A DNA stretch of 38,738 bases from Verrucomicrobiota bacterium (lineage in GTDB: Bacteria > Verrucomicrobiota > Verrucomicrobiia > Limisphaerales > J093), in NCBI GenBank assembly GCA_016871715.1, contig VHCO01000046.1, forward strand, positions 1 to 38,738, in the 5' to 3' direction. The notes under the pieces are model-generated. The model was not told where the DNA came from and did not search any database. It saw only the letters and a program-made list of their open reading frames with translations. The position numbers and the translations under genes are program-made. This document shows positions 35,092-38,738 of the stretch, piece by piece; position 1 is the first letter of the stretch; every line of letters starts with the position of its first letter.

Positions 35092-36804
35092 TCAGTAGCG
35101 GCTGTGCACCGCGCGGCGAAACTCGACCTGCACCCGCCGTTGATAGGCCTCGAGATCGGGCGCCGCCACGTTGGCCCCGCGCAGGGCGGCCTCGGTCTGG
35201 CGCTGCAACTGGGCGCGGCTCACCTCGAAATCGCGCGCTAGCAAGAGCGAGCCCCGCACCAACTCGAGTTCCAGCAGCGCCTTGCAGTACAATACCATGC
35301 TCTCGACCACCGCTGCCTTCGCCTGGAACAGCTTCTCTTCCGTCTCGAGGACCGTCTTGCTGTCGATCGTCCCGACCGCTAACCGCGCCAGTTGCGCCTC
35401 GAGCAGGCGTTCGTGAAAATCCGATACCCCTTGGTAGTTCCCCACGTCTTCCCGGTAAAGCTGTGCCTTCCGGCGCGCCGCATCCAGCCCGTTGAAGATC
35501 TGGACCTCCGCCTCCTTCAGCCCGACCAACGCCCGGCGTTTCGCCAACTGCGCCGCGCGATATTCGTGCCGCTCCTTGATCCCCCCCGCCAGCGGAATCC
35601 GCAGCTCCAGCCCCACCGCCCACGCCGCGTAGTTGTGGCTGTCAATGTCGTCCCAGGCATCTCCCGGCGAGTCCCCCAAGCCGTTCAGGCCGTAGCTGGC
35701 CTTGAGATCGAGCTGCGGCAACCGCTGGTTCTTCGCGTACTGCACCCGGACGTTCTCCTGCTCGACCTGGTTGCGGCGAATGAGGTAATCCGGATTGCGG
35801 TAGAAGGCCTCGCGGTAGCTCTCCTCGAGCGGCATCGGGTCTTCGCTCACCGCCGGGCGCTCGACCGCGCGGGGGAGGGCGTTGGTCTCCGCAGGCCGAT
35901 ACGAGTACAGCGTGCTGAGCCGCGTCCCGCCGTCGTAGACCTTCTGTCGCGCCTGGTTCAAATAGGTGCGCCGTAGCGACACGCCCGCTTGCGCCTGTAG
36001 CACTTCCAGTTCGGAAGACTTGCCCACCTCGACCCGCGCCCTGTTGTCCGTGAGGATCTTGTCGGCCAAGGCCAACGATTCCCCGCTAATCCGCTCCTGT
36101 TCCTGCGTCAGGTGCAAATCCCAATATGCCGCCTCCGCCTGCGCCATCGTTAGCATCAACTGCCGCCGGTACTCCTGAAACGCAATCTCCGAATTGATGG
36201 CCGCCACCCGAATCCGCGCCAGGGTCGGGCCCGTGCCCGCATTCTTGAGCAGCGGCTGGACCAGCCGCGCCCCGGCAAAGGTCTCGTACTCGGGGCCTAG
36301 CCCGTTTTGGATGTTATTGGCGAGCTCGCGCAAGGTGTACCCGGCCCGAAACCGCGTGCCGATGGGCGTGAAAAACTCCAGGCCCGCGTCGTAGGTCGTG
36401 TTCCGCTCGAGCAACTCCGGCCGAACCGCGAAGCCCAGATTGGCCTGCTGTTGGAAGTTGTTCGGACGTTGACTGTCGGTCCGCTCGATCGTCCCCACCA
36501 CCTGCGGCTCGAAGAGACCCTGCTCAGCCAAATGCGTGCGCCGCCCAATCTCCGCCTCGAGTTGCTTGATCTGGATCGACTCGTTGCGCTCGAACACCAA
36601 CCGCCGCAGCTCCTCTAACCTCAGGTCCATCGACTCGACCCCACCCGCGCCATCGGCGCCGGCCTCGGCCCGCAGGCCGCGAGCGGGCGCTACCCCGAAA
36701 ATCAAGCACCACCAACCGATCCGCCACCACCGGCTCCACCACACGCTGAGCTTCCGGCCGCGGCCGACCGTTCCAATTCCGTTCTGAGAGTTCCATTCCA
36801 TCAT
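35092..36804 (-). CDS. TolC-family outer-membrane channel protein
   Basis: A 570-residue outer-membrane efflux protein. A long basic and Trp-rich start precedes the signal helix (about residues 25-46, WRIGWWCLIFGVAPARG). The mature part has the two repeated helical halves of the OEP fold: ELRRLVFERNESIQIKQLEAEI and LMLTMAQAEAAYWDLHLTQEQ in the first, YREAFYRNPDYLIRRNQVEQ and the later RLAVGTIDSKTVLETEEKL in the second. Three such chains form the exit duct for type I secretion or efflux. It is the first gene of a five-gene minus-strand cluster with two or three HlyD-like proteins, an M50 peptidase and a SecA-like ATPase. The tandem ATGs at 36804 and 36801 are the likely start; the frame is open to 37371 only by chance, running over the tRNA gene. 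Confidence 0.9.
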   Translation of the reverse strand: MMEWNSQNGIGTVGRGRKLSVWWSRWWRIGWWCLIFGVAPARGLRAEAGADGAGGVESMDLRLEELRRLVFERNESIQIKQLEAEIGRRTHLAEQGLFEPQVVGTIERTDSQRPNNFQQQANLGFAVRPELLERNTTYDAGLEFFTPIGTRFRAGYTLRELANNIQNGLGPEYETFAGARLVQPLLKNAGTGPTLARIRVAAINSEIAFQEYRRQLMLTMAQAEAAYWDLHLTQEQERISGESLALADKILTDNRARVEVGKSSELEVLQAQAGVSLRRTYLNQARQKVYDGGTRLSTLYSYRPAETNALPRAVERPAVSEDPMPLEESYREAFYRNPDYLIRRNQVEQENVRVQYAKNQRLPQLDLKASYGLNGLGDSPGDAWDDIDSHNYAAWAVGLELRIPLAGGIKERHEYRAAQLAKRRALVGLKEAEVQIFNGLDAARRKAQLYREDVGNYQGVSDFHERLLEAQLARLAVGTIDSKTVLETEEKLFQAKAAVVESMVLYCKALLELELVRGSLLLARDFEVSRAQLQRQTEAALRGANVAAPDLEAYQRRVQVEFRRAVHSRY

Positions 36805-36808
36805 GCGA

Positions 36809-36820
36809 TGCGCATGCGCA
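36809..36820. promoter_or_regulatory. Perfect 12-base palindrome upstream of tolC
   Basis: TGCGCATGCGCA lies five bases upstream of the tolC start codon on the minus strand. It could be an operator or a short leader hairpin for the whole export cluster. No regulator gene is adjacent, so the binding protein, if any, is unknown. Confidence 0.3.
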
Positions 36821-37135
36821 GGTCCTGCACGCTGCGCCGGAGAGTACCAGGCCGTACCACCGCATCGCAAGGACAGAATATCGCCTGCAATCAGATATAA
36901 CCCTTCCTGAGGCATCCTGATCGCCTCGTTAGCCCGCCGCCCGCGGTGCCCCAAACCTCTGCAGCCCGGCGAATCCCGTAAATCGACTTGCTCTGCAACC
37001 GGACTCGTGCCATGAAAAAGCCCGGCGCGGCGGTCGGACGATCGGCCACAGCCAGGGTGGACTGCGGGCCTGGCATCGCCCGCGGCGAGGGCGCGCTCCA
37101 GGCCCCGCCCCCGCAGGTCGTCAAGCCGCTGACTG

Positions 37136-37156
37136 CCGGGTGTCCGCGACACCCGG
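37136..37156. other. Perfect 8-pair hairpin just upstream of tRNA-Ser
   Basis: CCGGGTGT (37136-37143) and ACACCCGG (37149-37156) pair fully around the loop CCGCG. The stem ends nine bases before the first base of the tRNA. Neither strand has a T-tract after it, so a standard terminator is unlikely; a role in tRNA precursor structure is possible. Confidence 0.5.
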
Positions 37157-37165
37157 GCGCAGGCT

Positions 37166-37256
37166 GGAGAGGTGGCAGAGTGGTTTAATGCGCACGCCTG
37201 GAGAGCGTGAGTGGGCTTATACCTCACCGGGAGTTCGAATCTCCCCCTCTCCGCCA
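37166..37256 (+). tRNA. tRNA-Ser, anticodon GGA
   Basis: The acceptor stem GGAGAGG (37166-37172) pairs with CCTCTCC (37246-37252), followed by the discriminator G and an encoded CCA. The anticodon arm is CACGC-CTGGAGA-GCGTG, so the anticodon is GGA, reading UCC and UCU. A long variable arm and the T-loop sequence GTTCGAAT are present, as expected for a class II serine tRNA. Confidence 0.96.
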
Positions 37257-37327
37257 AACTTGTGGCGCCCACGCCGGTCTGGCCGACGGCCCGAGAGGTC
37301 CTTGGCCCCGGCCGTCCCAAGAAGTCA

Positions 37328-38738
37328 TCAGCTCGCGGCTTCGTTACCGGGGCAGCCCTGCCCCCGTGCACCCGCCCTTTTCAACACCAAGGCGCCCGTC
37401 GGGCAGACCTCGACCGCGCGCTGCGCCGTCGTCTGGAGCCCGTCCGCCATCGAACCGCCAAAGGGCACTGCCAACCCCGCCTCGAATCCGTGTGCCACAA
37501 AGGAAACCCCCACCCGCTCCCCTGCTTGGGCCGCCACTTGCACGCAGGCGCCGCACATAATGCACTTCCCAGACTCGAAGATGACCTCCCGGTGAGTGGC
37601 ATCGCGCTGATAGAATCGCCGCGCCCCGACAAAGCGCACCGGGTCCGCTCCGTACTCCGTGGCATAGCGACGAAGCCGACACTCGACCGCCTTCCCACAG
37701 CCGCACCGCAGACACCGCTGCGCCTCGCGCCTCGCGTCCGCCGCCTCGAAGCCTAACTCCACTTCGGCAAAGGACGAGCCCCGCACCCCAGCCCCGAGAT
37801 GCGGCATGGCCGTCCGCGCCGTCTCCCGTGCTTCGCGAAAGAAGATCGCCAATTCCTCGCGGTCGAGTTGTCCCATCAAAACATCGAGCGGTTCCCCCGC
37901 ACCGTTGCCCCGCACCCCGCTGAGATAACGATCCATCGCCACTGCCGCTCGTTTGCCCGCCGCCACCGCGCGCACCGCCAAATCCGGCCCGCTCACGGCA
38001 TCCCCCCCGGCGAACACCCCCTCGAGATTGGTCGCCAAAGTGTGCGGATCGGCCGCAATCCCCCACTTCGAGAATGCCAAACCTGCCGCCTCCACCGCGC
38101 CGAAATCGACCGCCTGCCCAATGGCGGCAATGACACACGTCGCCGGCACGACAAATTCCGAGCCGCGTACCGGCACTGGCCGGGCGCGCCCGCTTTCGTC
38201 CGGCGGCCCCAACTCCATTCGTTGACAGGTCAAACTCAGCTTGGCCCCGTCCCGTTCCAGCCGGACCGGCGCCACCAAATACTCGACCCGCACCCCTTCG
38301 GCTTCCGCCGCCTCCACCTCCTCGAGCAAACACGGCATCTCCCGCCGCGTGCGCCGGTAATGAACCCGCACCGACTCCGCCCCCATCCGCACCGCACATC
38401 GGCTGGCGTCCATGGCCGTGTTGCCGCCTCCCACAATCACCGCCTCGCGACCCACCGCGGGGCGTTGACCGAGCGTGATCTGCTCGAGAAACGCGAGGGC
38501 GGGCGTCGCCAACTCTTCACCGACACAGCCTAACCCGCGCGATCCCTGCGCGCCCAGGGCCAAGAACACCGCGTCATAGTCGCTCCGCAACCCCGCCAGC
38601 GTCACCTCACCCCCCAGCCGCGTCCCGAGCCGAAACTCCACTCCCATCTGCCGAATCACCCCGATCTCTGCATCCAGCACCGATCGCGGCAGCCGAAACT
38701 CCGGTATCCCGTACCGCAGCATCCCGCCCGCCTCCGGC
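37328..38738 (-). CDS. GltD-like FAD/NAD(P) oxidoreductase with C-terminal ferredoxin domain (5' end outside window)
   Basis: About 470 residues of the C-terminal part of a flavoprotein related to the glutamate synthase small chain and to diaphorase subunits of formate dehydrogenases and hydrogenases. The visible part starts near GGMLRYGIPEFRLPR. It has the second dinucleotide motif AVIVGGGNTAMDASRCAVRMG with RRTRREMPC (NADPH type), the FAD motif TNLEGVFAGGDAVSGP and a Cys cluster (CLRCGC, then ECRLRRYATEYG). The tail holds CIMCGAC and, about 45 residues later, CPTGAL; together these supply four cysteines for one 4Fe-4S cluster. The frame runs off the window edge, so the N-terminal Fe-S and first FAD parts are not seen. 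Which redox partner it serves is unknown. Confidence 0.85.
   Translation of the reverse strand, partial: PEAGGMLRYGIPEFRLPRSVLDAEIGVIRQMGVEFRLGTRLGGEVTLAGLRSDYDAVFLALGAQGSRGLGCVGEELATPALAFLEQITLGQRPAVGREAVIVGGGNTAMDASRCAVRMGAESVRVHYRRTRREMPCLLEEVEAAEAEGVRVEYLVAPVRLERDGAKLSLTCQRMELGPPDESGRARPVPVRGSEFVVPATCVIAAIGQAVDFGAVEAAGLAFSKWGIAADPHTLATNLEGVFAGGDAVSGPDLAVRAVAAGKRAAVAMDRYLSGVRGNGAGEPLDVLMGQLDREELAIFFREARETARTAMPHLGAGVRGSSFAEVELGFEAADARREAQRCLRCGCGKAVECRLRRYATEYGADPVRFVGARRFYQRDATHREVIFESGKCIMCGACVQVAAQAGERVGVSFVAHGFEAGLAVPFGGSMADGLQTTAQRAVEVCPTGALVLKRAGARGQGCPGNEAAS

Larger units (their letters stand above)
36805..37165. other. Region upstream of the export cluster and of the tRNA, no gene seen
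   Basis: These 361 bases must contain the cluster promoter on the minus strand. A relatively AT-rich patch (36870-36905, with TATATC on the minus strand) is the likeliest place, but no good -35 hexamer accompanies it. A strong hairpin sits directly before the tRNA gene. Confidence 0.5.

Noticed and set aside
10981..37363. GGGNAGGG-like octamers, examined as FtsK-orienting signals around a possible terminus
   Set aside because: Only a handful exist, the motif is that of E. coli, and at least one (near 35870) points the wrong way, so they give no usable support.
35092..37371. A tolC start at 37371 giving 759 residues
   Set aside because: The extra 189 codons run through the tRNA-Ser gene and lack coding character; the signal peptide begins at 36804.

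Overview
The window is a GC-rich bacterial chromosome segment carrying 28 protein-coding genes or gene fragments that I can support, plus one small candidate ORF and one tRNA. Several features suggest a Gram-negative member of the Planctomycetes-Verrucomicrobia group, most likely Verrucomicrobiota. These are lpxB next to a sugar-nucleotide-dehydrogenase-like Gfo/Idh/MocA gene, a prepilin-type protein of the DUF1559-like kind, an unusually long membrane pyrophosphatase, a RAYT-type transposase remnant and secreted sugar-active enzymes. The phylum is an inference from gene content; no rRNA is present.

Left part (1-7.9 kb, all plus strand): a transposase tail, an AAE-family (YidE-like) transporter, then a tightly packed run of nadD, rsfS, a dapA/nanA-superfamily aldolase, a tandem-domain microcompartment shell protein (BMC-T), a Gfo/Idh/MocA oxidoreductase and lpxB. 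The shell protein is the surprise: it overlaps the aldolase gene by four bases and has a cysteine at the predicted pore, but no other shell gene is in view.

Middle part (7.9-19.6 kb): on the minus strand an 849-residue H+-type pyrophosphatase, a GH5-like secreted hydrolase, a VIT/von Willebrand A protein and a GH32-like hydrolase. On the plus strand are a divergent thymidylate synthase and a secreted SGNH-like protein.

Accessory stretch (19.6-22.8 kb): a conserved hypothetical ORF runs in frame into an AbrB/MazE-type antitoxin, followed by a PIN toxin, an Rrf2 regulator with an NmrA-like reductase, and a small conserved protein flanked by short repeats and a REP-like hairpin. Then come pyrR-pyrB, a convergent S9 peptidase, a small membrane protein with a YbjQ protein, and a prepilin-type protein.

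Right part (28.0-36.8 kb, minus strand): a five-gene cluster in the order tolC, hlyD, GAF-hlyD, PqqD-M50-hlyD, short secA. It has no ABC, RND or MFS pump gene, so the SecA-like ATPase is the only obvious motor. I consider this the best candidate for a poorly described export system. A tRNA-Ser(GGA) and the 3' part of a GltD-like flavoprotein with a ferredoxin tail close the window.

On a larger scale, the plus strand is G-rich to about 15 kb whatever the gene direction, near neutral to about 22 kb, and then mostly C-rich. This may mark a replication terminus or a rearrangement junction.
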